A program made the position numbers and the translations under genes. Under the pieces are notes generated by a model, which was given only the letters and a program-made list of their open reading frames with translations, searched no databases and was not told the DNA's origin. A stretch of 64,000 bases of DNA, taken from contig QANY01002976.1 in NCBI GenBank assembly GCA_003255025.1, positions 372,001 through 436,000 on the forward strand. Reading direction: 5' to 3'. Shown here in pieces: positions 30,130 through 40,816 of the stretch (the first letter of the stretch is position 1; the number at the start of each line of letters is the position of its first letter). The stretch comes from Datisca glomerata (Eukaryota; Streptophyta; Magnoliopsida; Cucurbitales; Datiscaceae).

Positions 30130-31171
30130 TAGTGACCGAAATGCGGGTCATTCGAGCGACCCCGCAAATGTTATCATTCAACAGCATTCCCCACAGCCTT
30201 TGCACGTCCCACGTCGGCACATGACATCCCAGTCGACGGCACCGAAACCGGTCCTTTCATTATCAAAGAAACACTGTAAAAGATGCTGGAAATGGAGCGT
30301 GTCAGGGCCTTTCTAAGCAATACGATAGTAGACTTTTGCCCCATTACCATGTGAGCTGCCCATGAGGCCGTACCCATTTGAGTATGTGCCTCCGAAGTTC
30401 CACAAATATAACGGGAATGAATGATGTGCCAGAGAGCATATTGTGCGTTTTATTGATGACTTGGGCCTATACAGATGTGATGAGACCATGAGACTGAGAG
30501 AGTTTTCGAATTCAATTATTGAATGGGCGTACACCTGGTACATTAACTTGGCGCCAATATCGATCTCGAGTTGGCCATACATGGTCTCGACCTTCATGAC
30601 CAAGTTCTTCGTGTCTGAAGAAAAAAATGAGATTATTAGAGTTGGGGCGCGAGCTTCAGAGAAAGGACGAGGATCTAATGACTTTTGTCAGACGGTTCAA
30701 GGACAAGGCGCTCGATTATCGTGAGGAATGGAAAGAGGAAGTGCTTGTGAAGATGTGCACTGCGAGATGCTTAAGGAGTACAGGGCACATCTGGAGAACT
30801 TGGACATTACTACATTCTCTCGTCTTAACATTGCTCCTCAACGCACCAACACTTCAGTGCCCAACCCGAAGGCCACAGAACAGGGAGAGCGTGGGGAGCA
30901 TGCATGGAAACCCGTGAGATATGCACCCCAAGTAGTAATGATGCAACCTCAGAAGCGGGGTGCTAAACGAAACAGGAGTGAGAGGGATGCCACGTCGCCT
31001 TTTCCCTATCCCATAGACAAAGTAGAGGCATTGTTGGACGTCTGGGTCAAGGATAAAGCCCTACGGAGGATCTGGGTGGACAGATTGGCCACGAGAGAAG
31101 AAAGAGAGTCGGCTCGTTATTGTAGCTTCCACAGGGACACCTCTTATGCAACAAAGGACTGCAAACTTTGA
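30130..31171 (+). pseudogene. gag of gypsy element B, frameshifted
   Basis: The frames give PFEYVPPKFHKYNGNE, then REHIVRFIDDLGLYRCDETM, WYINLAPISISSWPYMVSTF, ELQRKDEDLMTFVRRFKDKA, and finally ERESARYCSFHRDTSYATKD. This is the retrotransposon gag capsid domain of plant gypsy elements, ending in the familiar Y-C-x-FH-x-D-x-x-H/Y-x-T-x-x-C motif. At least two frame changes (near 30625 and 30725) and a stop after FHKYNGNE break it. The last open frame runs 30728-31171. Confidence 0.8.
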
Positions 31172-31420
31172 GGTGGATTTTCCATTATAAACTCAAGAAG
31201 GGGGAAAGGAAGAGCTAAGGAGAAACTACATTTAAAGACTGAAACGGGCAAATACATTGCGGAAAAAATTCCACCTCGTGAAATGTCGGCGAAACATCTA
31301 TAAGGGCAAGATTAGATCCCCTAGCAGCGTTCGAAGCTTGGGAGTTCACAACCATTCCTGACTCATGGACCTAAGAGATGTATGACAAGATTGAGTCATA
31401 ATGATCGAATTAGAAAAAAA

Positions 31421-31674
31421 ATGAGCATATATACATACATATATACATACATATATACATACATATATACATAGATATATACATACGTATATACATAGAT
31501 ATATACGTACGTATATACATAGATATATACGTACGTATATACATAGATATATACGTACGTATACATAGATATATACGTACGTATACACATAGATATATAC
31601 GTACGTATATACATAGATATATACGTACATATATATATACATATATACATACGTACATATATATATACACATAT

Positions 31675-31731
<57 letters not shown>

Positions 31732-31737
31732 GAGATA
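31421..31737. repeat. Compound microsatellite (ATAC/ATAT, CA and TA runs)
   Basis: Tandem ATACATATAT/ACGTACGTAT words fill 31421-31670, with a loose higher-order period of about 36 bp (ATAGATATATACGTACGTAT). A (CA)n run follows at about 31676-31713 and a (TA)n run to 31730. It gives long false ORFs on the minus strand. Alternating purine-pyrimidine sequence of this kind is prone to length change. Confidence 0.95.
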
Positions 31738-31849
31738 GAGGCATTACAGATGCCTCGAAAACGGCCCCAGCTTGCTGTCGCAAGAGCATTTCACAAGCCT
31801 CACTGACCTCCCTAGAGGAGCTACATGCTACCTGTAAAGTTCATTTATT

Positions 31850-33906
31850 CGTTAATATGTAATCAGAATGCAAAAAGGTAGTGTAATTGCAAAAAAAAAA
31901 GATATGTTACTTAACGGAGGTTCGTCATCAGAGCTGACGATGTTACCTCGAAATTTACGCCGAGGTGGCTCCAAGTCCCCTGGAGTAGAAGCATCGACAT
32001 GCCTCTCTACTAGGATATCCCTCGTCACTACTCTAGGGTGCCGGTGTAACGATGTGGATTTGAGTCTGGGGTTAGCTGTTGACCTCAAGAAGAATGTGTG
32101 AAGGTTGGTTGAAGAATCAACCCAGTTAGGATCAGAATCACTCGCCTCGGACATCTCGATGGAAGTCTCGTGACCAACAACAGGAGTCTTCCTTTTCCTC
32201 TAGGGTATAGTAGGGGCCATCTGGCTCACTCTTTCGCTAGGAGGTGGTTTCATGGACCGCAGCATTAGGTCCCCTCCGTAAATATTTTTCTCTGGTAGAT
32301 CAACATGGGGAGGTTGAAGGTATTGCAACCATAATCAAGCAAGGGATCCCAATATCTTTTCATTAACGTCGCCACGTTAGGCTTACGAGTGGATTGAGGA
32401 ACACGGAAAAATGACGCAACACTACTATGTGTACGCACCTCTACCATCCAATACTCAAAGGCTTCTCTGAATTGGATACATGTTGTCGCCTCGATGGAAT
32501 ACACTGATCGAAACCAAATTGGCGAGCCACTCGGTTGCACTGGTAACAAGTGCTTAAAAATTCATTCAGCCCAGCCTCTCTCGCACGCTTAGTCACTACT
32601 AAAAGTGTTGATGGTGTCAAGATAGCCAATATAGTTGCGTCAGTATCGGAGAGCCGAAGGGGAGAACCATACATGCCTTAGTCAATATGCTTCCCAAAAA
32701 AGGGCCATAAGTCATTCTTAACGTGACCATCTGGACATAAGGTATAGGGTCGCGCCAAAAAGTACCCAAAATATGTCGATATCAGTAGAAAAAGATAGAC
32801 GCTTCGGAAGTTTATTACTGCACCACGTCCATGCCCAGGGAGGATCGACACAGCCAATATCAGACTGAGACCGAGAAGAGCCACACATTGGGAACCACTC
32901 CCAGGTGAACATCTGTAAGAATGACAGATCAATATAAGAGTTGATCTTATAACGTCCTAAATTCCTCTCGAGATCTTTGTGGAGGCAATCCACCAAGTAA
33001 TATAGATTTCCCAAGAATATCGGTGCTAGAGGGATATGACGACCCTTAGTAAGGCTGATGGTCATTGTGAAAACTCGTGCACTGACCATATCATCGGGTC
33101 GACCTACAAAGTGGAAAGATAAATGAAGAAATGACACAACAGAAAAGTTCGAAACCCACCTAGTCAACGAGGCGAGTATGGTTAAATATATGTATATTTT
33201 TATAATTAAATGCATAAAGAAAGAGAGAGGAAGAACATACCTTGGAAGATGTATCGAGAGAGCCACACAGACGGGAAAGCAGCAAGTTCGACCCTTTCAT
33301 CTCTGAATCTGGCACCCTCTCTAACTTCCAGCGTCGAGTTGTTCTTGAAGGACTCCACATCCTTGAAAAAATAGCACAACCACCCACCAAAATTTGACTT
33401 CCTACTTAGAACACCCACTGCATCGGGTTTGTGAGAGTGTGATAAACCTTCCTTGAGTAATTCGAGAATGTCCATCTCCACAAGGGTTAGGGTGGTCCGA
33501 ACGGGTTGTGGTTACCAAACAACGGAAGACACAAAAGCATGTGGACATCTTCTAAAGTAGGCGTAATCTCTCCACAATCAACAATAAAGGAGTGAGTTTG
33601 TCTACTCTAATGCATCACCAAAGTATCAATAACATGCGAGCAAATATGAATACTGAGACGTGAACAAACCCTTAAAGCTTCATACATGCCAGCCTCTCGT
33701 AGAGTTGCAATATATGTCTGTTTTGATATAATGTACTTGCACCACTCAGGCCAACCCGCCTTGGGCTTGGTGTGACCATCATACGTGATGCACAATGAAG
33801 GGAAGTCACCACGAGTTAGCCGTAGCAATGGAATAGATTCTGCTTCGAGGACTTCACAATTTTTGGCCATCTCATTTTCCATCAATAGCGTTGAAGACGA
33901 TGGCAC
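31850..33906 (-). pseudogene. Plant mobile domain (PMD) gene, antisense in element B
   Basis: Read on the minus strand from the ATG at 33906: GWPEWCKYIISKQTYIATLR, EAGMYEALRVCSRLS, a stop at 33607, then GEITPTLEDVHMLLCLPLFG, NHNPFGPP, a further stop, then FGGWLCYFFKD. A donor (33239, GTATGT) and acceptor (33114) fit an intron. The next exon has LTKGRHIPLAPIFLGNLYYL, SYIDLSFLQMFTWEWFP and, further on, CNRVARQFGFDQCIPS. These are hallmark segments of the aminotransferase-like plant mobile domain shared with MAIN/MAIL1. Two stops and later frame changes make it a pseudogene. A Ser/Asp-rich tail (EASDSDPNWVDSS) lies at 32154-31900. Confidence 0.8.
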
Positions 33907-34552
33907 AACCGCCTATGGACTTTTACCCATGGAATTAATTAGTCTTTTTGTCGTTACGTCAGACTTTCCTCAAGGTTTCAGTGGACATTCAAGCGGAGCA
34001 GCATGTTTGGAAAATGTAAGTAACTCTCTAGAGGCCATTTGCTTCACAGTAAATTCAAGAAATGAGAATGAGAGAATGATTCTGGCTGGTTTATAGGGAA
34101 GGAGAGCTCACATGCCTCGTCCCAGAAGAGACTGTGATGTCTCATACAAGGAAGGATGGGACGCAACGCCTCTGAATGAGGAGGTGTCATGCCTCGCTCG
34201 AGTCAAGATGCAACGTCTCGTTCGAGGCGCTGTTACACGCCTCGTTCGAGGTGATGTGACACGCCTCTAAACGGGGCGTTCTCAAACGCCTCCTTAGAGG
34301 TGTTGTGACATGTCTCATCTCGGGTAAGACTCCTCCACCTCATTCGAGGAACAATGAAGTTGTGGGAACTTCCCCAAAGGCATCTACTCTTGAATTATTG
34401 TAGATCTAAATTTGTATGATCTAGTTTTAATGGAATTCAGTGACAAAAAGACGTATGTCCCATGAATAAGTGCGAAAGAGGCAGGCAACACTCAAATAAG
34501 AAAATATGTTCAAGCTTGATTGTTGTGCCCTCAACCTTGAGCATGGGGCTAA

Positions 34553-35528
34553 TGTAAATGGTGAGCCATGTCGTTAATAGAAACGTGTAAAAAAAAATAC
34601 GTTGCGTCTAAAGACAGACCCATGTAGTGCTTATGTGGAAGAACATTTATCGGTGCGTGATAATGACAAAGTAACGTTTGTAAAAGGCACACCTGTTTTA
34701 CAAATGTGTAGATCTTATTATATGAAATTAAGTATTAAATGTTTTACTTCGTCTTCGATTTTAATGACAAAGATTCAAAGGTCTTTTCTCGCCTGGGAAT
34801 AATCTGGGAGCTGTGGTCTGGTAGGATTAGGGCAAGGTTCGCTACATCGAGATATGAGTATCTCCTCGAAGAATGTAGCCGCTTTACGAGTCTTGAAAGT
34901 GCCTCTTTTGTTCCGCCGGGAGAGCCCTGGGCGGGGCTCCCCATGCCACTCTGGGGGGAACCCTGAGGGTGGCTGTCCATGCCGTCACGGGGGAAACCCG
35001 GGCTCGGCCTCCCACACCGCCATGGGGGGAACCCCGGGAGCGACCTCCTATGTTATGTCGTTTGGATGCGGCACATTTTAAGCATGGTGTAACGTTTTTA
35101 GTGTGTGATCACGTTTTAAGCACGCGACCCTTGTTGGTGTGAGTTTATGTCTGGACACGCGACCCTTGTTGGTGTCAGTTTTTGTCTGGACACACAACTC
35201 TTGTTAGTATCAGTTTCTGTCTAGACACGCGATTTGTATGTGTGTGGTCCCCACTCGACCCCATCTATATAAATGGATCCCTAGCACCATTATGGAGGCA
35301 TCAATTCTCACAAATCTCGAGATCTAACACGGTGAATATTCTTTCCTCGAGTTTCTCACCCACCTTAGAGTTTCTCACCTATCTTAGAGTCTTAAAGGCA
35401 TTTATCACCTTCCGACGGCTGCCTAAGATTGCTTGTCCTTCACCCTCTGACCACCAACTCCCATATTTTCAGGCATACTTGACATATATTAGATCACTCA
35501 CATACACATTACGCTAAACCCCGAAACA
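34553..35528 (+). repeat. Right LTR of gypsy element B
   Basis: Starts TGTAAATGGTGAGCCATG after CATGGGGCTAA and ends CCCCGAAACA, followed by ATGCT. It retains TCTATATAAATGG (about 35265-35278), the probable TATA box, which the left LTR has lost. The GC-rich stretch 34905-35045 (GGGGGGAACCCC words) is the counterpart of 29290-29445. Confidence 0.85.
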
Positions 35529-35675
35529 ATGCTTTTACTTGTTCACCAAGCATTAAAGTCCTATATAAATGCATTTGTGGTATATGATCGAGTCATTCGC
35601 AAATTCAGTCAATTAATAAAATTCAGTCTTGTTAATAAATAAATCTCTCTTTTTCTTTATTTATTATTTCTGTCA

Positions 35676-36645
35676 CTTATATTTATACGTACTATTCACT
35701 ATATATAAAATATATGTATCTAAGATGAATCTAATAAAAAGCATTACAAACACAATAAAATTCTCAATAATGTATTGATACAATATCTATTTCATCTATG
35801 CAAACAAAACTATATCAATCACAAGCCAATTCGATAACATATAGAATATTTAATAAGTTTCACTTTATTTTATATGATCTAGCAACGAGAGCACGGTTAA
35901 GATAAAACATAAAACATAGAGTATTATGAGAGGACAAAAATAAATTCATATAGCACCAGATTAAGAATTGTTATATCACTACATAAACTTCTTTTCCCTT
36001 TTCTCATACTCCTTTATTTCTTTATGGTAATTTTCTCCTTTTTATCTTATATCAATAACTTCTTCAAAACTGACTACACAAAACTAATATATATGAGAAA
36101 TATAAAAATGTTGATTTTAATTATGATAATTTTCTTTACAAATCATATATATGTGTGAATCTATATATATACTTATATGATGATTCGTGAGGTTTTTCTA
36201 TACATACGGTTTTCCACAAAAAAATGACAATTGAGTTGTTATACATTGATTTGTATTATGTAGGCCAACATGTTGAAACTATTTTTCAAGTATCTTCACG
36301 ATCCAATTAGATATTCATCAGCATCTATATAATGCGAAAAATTAGAAAAAATAATAACAAAAAAAAAACAAACATGAATACAATTATGGAGAATAGATGA
36401 TAGGAAATAGAGAAACAAAAAAACTACAAATAAAATTACTTAAAACTACATAACCATTGTGATATTCTAGAAGCAGAGAATTTAAAATTCCAGTTGTGAA
36501 CCAAATAATTGAAGAGGAGATCTTGGCTTGGCAGTAAGAAAGCGTATCATTCGTTTCATCCCTCTTCTCTTGATTCATTTTCTAATTGAAGTTGGAGAAT
36601 GGAATTAAAAGAAGTCGGGTTAATTTTACAGACACATCCTCAACT
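35676..36645. other. AT-rich intergenic sequence, no gene seen
   Basis: Very AT-rich, with poly-A runs at 36357-36370 and ATATAT words. No motif, exon pair or transposon terminus was recognised. Confidence 0.5.
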
Positions 36646-36649
36646 CTAC

Positions 36650-37325
36650 CCTGAGTTGGTAGAAAATTGGACAAAATTGCCATTCCCATAACGAAACGCA
36701 CGTTTTGAATAAATTAAAAAAAAAACCAAGACAGAAAACCTAAAATCACAACTGCATGGTCGGCAACAGCTGTTATTCGGCTCACTATTTTGCAAAGTTA
36801 CTTCTGGAATCTTTTCTTTCTTTGTTGCATTGAATTTTTTGTTCGCGTTTGCCCACTGATTTGTTCTCTGCTTCCTCCCTGCGTTTCCCGACGTTCGGTA
36901 GCTCAAATTGTCCCGATTCTCATAGCCATTTGTTTTGTCCATGTGTACTTGCGATTCTGATTTCGATTTTAGGTTTTCCAATTTCGCCAAGGTGCTTTTC
37001 GGGACCTAAAATTGCTCCCATCCTCGTAGCCATTTCTTTTTGCGTTTTCCGGCAAGAAACCCAGACGACGAAGCCCTCTGCGACTGAACCAGCGAAGAAG
37101 AGGAAGCCCTCTTCGTGATTCGCCCCCCCCCCCCTCCCGATTTCATTCTCTGCACTTCCTCTCGATTTTGTCTCTGCACTCCCTCTTCGATTTTGCACTT
37201 CCCCCTTCGATTTTTTACCGGTGCAAAACGCGCGTTTTGTTTGTTTTTTTTGTTAATTTGGTCAAAACGTGCGTTTGTTATGGGAAGAGAAATTTTGTCC
37301 AAATTTTGAATAATCTGAAAGAAAA
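36650..37325. mobile_element. Small element with long terminal inverted repeats (MULE-like or MITE)
   Basis: The left arm (about 36657-36720: AAATTGGACAAAATT, then CCCATAACGAAACGCACGTT, then TTGAATAAATT) is the inverse of the right arm (about 37245-37318: AATTTGGTCAAAACGTGCGT, then TTGTTATGGG, then AATTTTGTCCAAATTTT). The arms exceed 60 bp at high identity. The interior is GC-richer than its surroundings and contains (C)10 (37123-37132) and several copies of TCGATTTTG/CACTTCC words. No transposase is present. A target duplication was not resolved. Arms this long with a foreign interior resemble a Pack-MULE, but the interior was not matched to a gene. Confidence 0.6.
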
Positions 37326-37735
37326 ATTAAGAAGACTTATGGGATTTACTTAAAAATTAATTAAAATTGAATTCTTTGGTAGCTCTAATCCATTTGATTT
37401 CATTCTCTCCTAATCCATTGCTCTTCACGCGCATGAAATTTCCTATGAAATAAATATATATATATATATAAACGAAGTAAGGATAGCGTAAGAGGTAAAA
37501 ATTTAACTGAATCACAACCATATTTAATAAATAATAAATTTGATTTTTTTGAAAGAGCATACGGAGGCAATTAAGAGTAACTAGACGATGAATCTTAATA
37601 GGCAAAAAGATAAAAACTTTTGAAGTCCGACATTGGCTGGCATCCATTAGCATAGATTCATGGGGCGATAGGGATAAGAGTGTCTTTAGAGCTTTAATGG
37701 TAACCTGTTGGTTCTGAGCAAATATAAAGCCAATT
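37326..37735. other. Intergenic sequence between the inverted-repeat element and the LINE, no gene seen
   Basis: AT-rich DNA with a (TA)n run at 37453-37471. The part from about 37640 may already be decayed LINE ORF1, but no motif could be read until about 37750. Confidence 0.4.
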
Positions 37736-37739
37736 CACA

Positions 37740-39033
37740 AGTATCCGAAATGAGTTTCAATGACCGTTCTATATGGATTCAGATACAGGATCTTCCTCCA
37801 GACTGGGTAACAAGCTCAATAGTTTAAAGGAGAACAATTTGATAGGGGTAAAACAGAATTGAGAGAAATAAGTAGAAATAAAAGAGCTAGGACCTGGAAA
37901 TGGTGATTAGTATCTTAAACATAAAATATAGGGTTTCGATGATGCTTCTAACATTCTTGAAGACCGTGAATTGGGAGTGGTGCTGGCTGGCTCAAACAGG
38001 CCATCACAGGAGATATGAATGTTATAGTATGGAGCTGTCAAGGTTTGGGGAATAACTTGACAGTTCTAGCTTTAAAGGATGCATCAATCCAATATAATCC
38101 TCCAAGGATATGTCTATTCAAAACAAAACAAAAATGAGTAAGGCTGAAAATCTAGTATGGAAACAAAAATTTGACAACTTTTATGTAGTTGATCCTATTG
38201 ATCTTTCTTGAGGCATTTTAGTTTGTTGGAAAAATGATATTAATGTCTAGAGTGTATCTAATACTCGGAATATTGTAGACATGAACATTGACAAGTGTGG
38301 CGGGTTTACTTTTTTCTATAGTTGTAGAGATGAGATAGATGGAAGCAATATGATAATCTAGCTAATTCTAAACAGAGTAATACCAAACCTTGGTTAGTAA
38401 CAGGGGATTCGAATGCTATGTTAAGACAGAGTGAGAAGTCTGGTAAAGAGGGTTTGATTTTAAAAGAGCTAGGATGTTTAATTAGTTTATTATCAATTGT
38501 GGTTTCAATCTAAGGGAAGTTTTTATACTTAAAGGAATGGTAGGATGGGTAATGATTTTTATACAAAGAGATTGGATATGATACTTATAAATGATGCTAT
38601 TTTAAACTTTTTCCTCATCTTGAAGTACAAACTCCTCTAAATATAGGGTCTGACCATAATATGTTAGTGATTTTTCTTAGAAGTAGTACTTCTAAACCTT
38701 AAAAATGTTCAAATTTCAATCTAAATGGTTAGAAAAATAGGATTTTGATAGGATCCTATTTGAGAGTTGGAAGCATCATGAATCTACTATAAATATGGGA
38801 AATCTTCTTAGTAAACTCAAAGGTTGTAAGCATGATATCAATACTTGGTGTAAGAAATTAAGAGGTAATCCTGAAAAAAGAATTGGAAGATCTAAAATCT
38901 AAGTTGCTAGGTCTTAATGATGAGATTGGAGATGACAGAATCCTCCAGGTTGAAGGCTAAAATAGAAAAGATTTGGAAACATGAGGAATGTTACTGTGGT
39001 CAAAGAGTTAGAATAAGTTGGTTAAAGTTGGGG
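37740..39033 (+). pseudogene. LINE 1, 5' half: ORF1 remnant and ORF2 endonuclease
   Basis: ORF1 is reduced to MSFNDRSIWIQIQDLPPDWV (about 37750), a DUF4283-type piece. ORF2 begins MNVIVWSCQGLGNNLTV at 38014, the classical N-terminus of plant L1 ORF2 endonuclease. It continues with PWLVTGDSNAMLRQSEKSG, EVQTPLNIGSDHNMLVI and finally ISWLKLG at 39033. Stops and frame changes are frequent. The sequence breaks exactly at AAGTTGGGG and resumes at 51406, so the LINE was split by the 12.4-kb insertion. Confidence 0.85.
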
Positions 39034-39159
39034 ATTGTTTTATGATGCCGAGAAGAAATTCTCGACATCCATGCTGAGTTATTGTGACCCTTAAATTGCA
39101 TTTACAGTAATCTGGGCTACACAAAGCTCAACATGTAGCATGTTTTTTTAGGTTTTTTT

Positions 39160-39790
39160 GGAGTTCACCAAATACGTAGTGGGGTTCACCATTACATAGT
39201 GATGTTCACCAAATACGTACAAAAAAATAATTCTTGAAGGGGTTTATCAATTACGTAGTGGGGTTCACCAAATACGTACAAAAAAATAATTCTTGGAGGG
39301 GTCCACCAATTACGTAGTGTGGTTCACCAAATACGAACAAAAGAATAATTCTTGGAGGGATCCACCAATTATGTAGTGGGGTTCACCAAATACGTAGGAA
39401 AAAATAATTCTTAGAGGGGTTCACCAAATACATACAAAAGAATAATTCTTGGAGAGGTTCAGCAATTACGTAGTGAGATTCATCAATTCATGTAGTGATG
39501 TTCACTAATTATGTAATGGGGTTCATCAAATACGTACAAAAGAATAATTCTTAGAGGGATTCACCAATTACGCAATGCGGTTCATCAAATACGTACAAAT
39601 GAATAATTCTTGGAGGGGTTCACCAATTACATACAAAAAAATAATTCTTAGAGGGGTTCAACAGTTACGTAGTGGGGTTCATCAATTACGTAGTGAAGTT
39701 CACCAAATAAGTAGAAAAGAATACTTCTTAGAGGGGTTCATCAATTACGTAGTGAGGTTCACAAAAAAAGAATTTTTAAATTTTTGTGAA
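39160..39790 (+). repeat. Tandem repeats near the left end of the MULE
   Basis: Alternating units GGGTTCACCAATTACGTAGT and GGGGTTCACCAAATACGTAC, followed by AAAAGAATAATTCTTGGAG, recur about nine times with a composite period of roughly 60-75 bp. AAGAATAATTCTT inside each unit is a palindrome. The copies are diverged and not coding. Confidence 0.85.
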
Positions 39791-40816
39791 CCCTAAAGAA
39801 TTTATTGTACACTACTACGTATTTGGTGAACCCCTAAAACCTAATCGCCATACCTAATAGGTGAATCACCTATTTTTAGCCCCTAAATGCCATCCTGAAG
39901 GTGCCAATCGTCATTGTCAAAGCCAATCACCATTTTATTGCCTCCAATAACCTGTTTCAATCTCTAAACGCCATGTTGAACTAGGCGATCGTCAGTCTCC
40001 CTCCCAATCGCCATTTTTTGCTCTTAATCACCATTTTTCACATTTTTCCTTTAAATTGATACTTTTGTAATTATTTACGGTACACCGGGAAAATAATTGA
40101 TAAAAATATAAAAAAACTTGTTATTTCAATGCAAACATTCATGATGCTCACTTACTTTGTGAGATTGGATTAGATTAATTAAGGCTTCTCGAGACAATTG
40201 GACACTTAATCATAAGCTCAATAAAAGTTGTCATTGATAATGTTGTGCTTTTGTGATAACTATCGAACGAGACGGGTTTTCACCAAATATAATTATATGT
40301 TGTGATGTTATGATGATTGGTAAATCTTATTTATCAGTTTGACGAACATATATAACACTTAAGATCGGATTCTACTGTTAAATCAGCATATCCGCTAAAA
40401 GGTTTGAAATTAAATATTAAAATTTGAAATTTAACCTTTTTTATTTTATAATAATAACCTCATAAGTTTTGGAAAATAACCTTTTACGTTTTAAGTAATT
40501 TCCCTTTAAAATTAATTTTAAAATCTAACATTATTTCTTATCAAAACTTACCCCAACGTTAAAAAACCCCTTCCCATTATTCTCAAAAAACCGATGCCCA
40601 ACCCTTCCCCCTCTCTCAACACTTCATTTCTCTTCACTCAAACCCTATTCTCTTTCTTCTTCATCTTCATATCTCTTTTCATAACCCGAAATCCATCAAA
40701 ACCTCACCAAATCCGTTGCAACACACGAGTCAAAACCTGCGCCAAATTCAAGCCAAATCCCTCCAACCCGCGACCCCGAACCCCATATCCTTCTAATATT
40801 GTATTTTTCACTAATA

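Larger units (their letters stand above)
28956..35528 (+). mobile_element. Gypsy-type LTR element B, inserted in the right LTR of element A
   Basis: Two LTRs in direct orientation (28956-29761 and 34553-35528), target duplication ATGTT / ATGCT (28951-28955 and 35529-35533), a primer-site region after the left LTR and a purine-containing CATGGGGCTAA before the right LTR. Inside are a gag (30130-31171, plus strand), a microsatellite (31421-31737) and a PMD gene on the minus strand (33906-31850). No protease, RT or integrase was found, so it must rely on another element to move. The two-base-type difference in the duplication and LTR divergence imply it is not recent. Confidence 0.8.
23564..35675 (+). 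mobile_element. Ty3/gypsy element A, decayed, with both LTRs interrupted
   Basis: The domain order gag, protease, RT, RNase H, integrase (24725-28830, plus strand) defines a Ty3/gypsy element. Its left LTR is 23564-23701 plus about 24348-24472; its right LTR is 28839-28955 plus 35534-35675. The halves match: TTACTTGTTCACCAAGCAT is at about 23684-23700 and again at 35535-35553, and CTATATAAATGCA is in both second halves. The primer site remnant after the left LTR (about 24475-24491, TCCGTATTACAGCC) resembles TGGTATCAGAGCC. Every domain carries stops or frameshifts. Exact LTR ends are approximate. Confidence 0.75.

Noticed and set aside
31346..31789. Long minus-strand ORFs rich in Tyr, Val, Cys and Ile
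   Set aside because: They are translations of the ATAC/CA/TA microsatellite in all frames and carry no protein information.
33785..34096. Plus-strand ORF of 103 codons in element B
   Set aside because: It is the complement of the PMD frame and its leader; no motif of its own.
36849..37309. ORFs of up to 98 codons on both strands of the small inverted-repeat element
   Set aside because: No conserved motif; overlapping frames on both strands of a compositionally biased segment.
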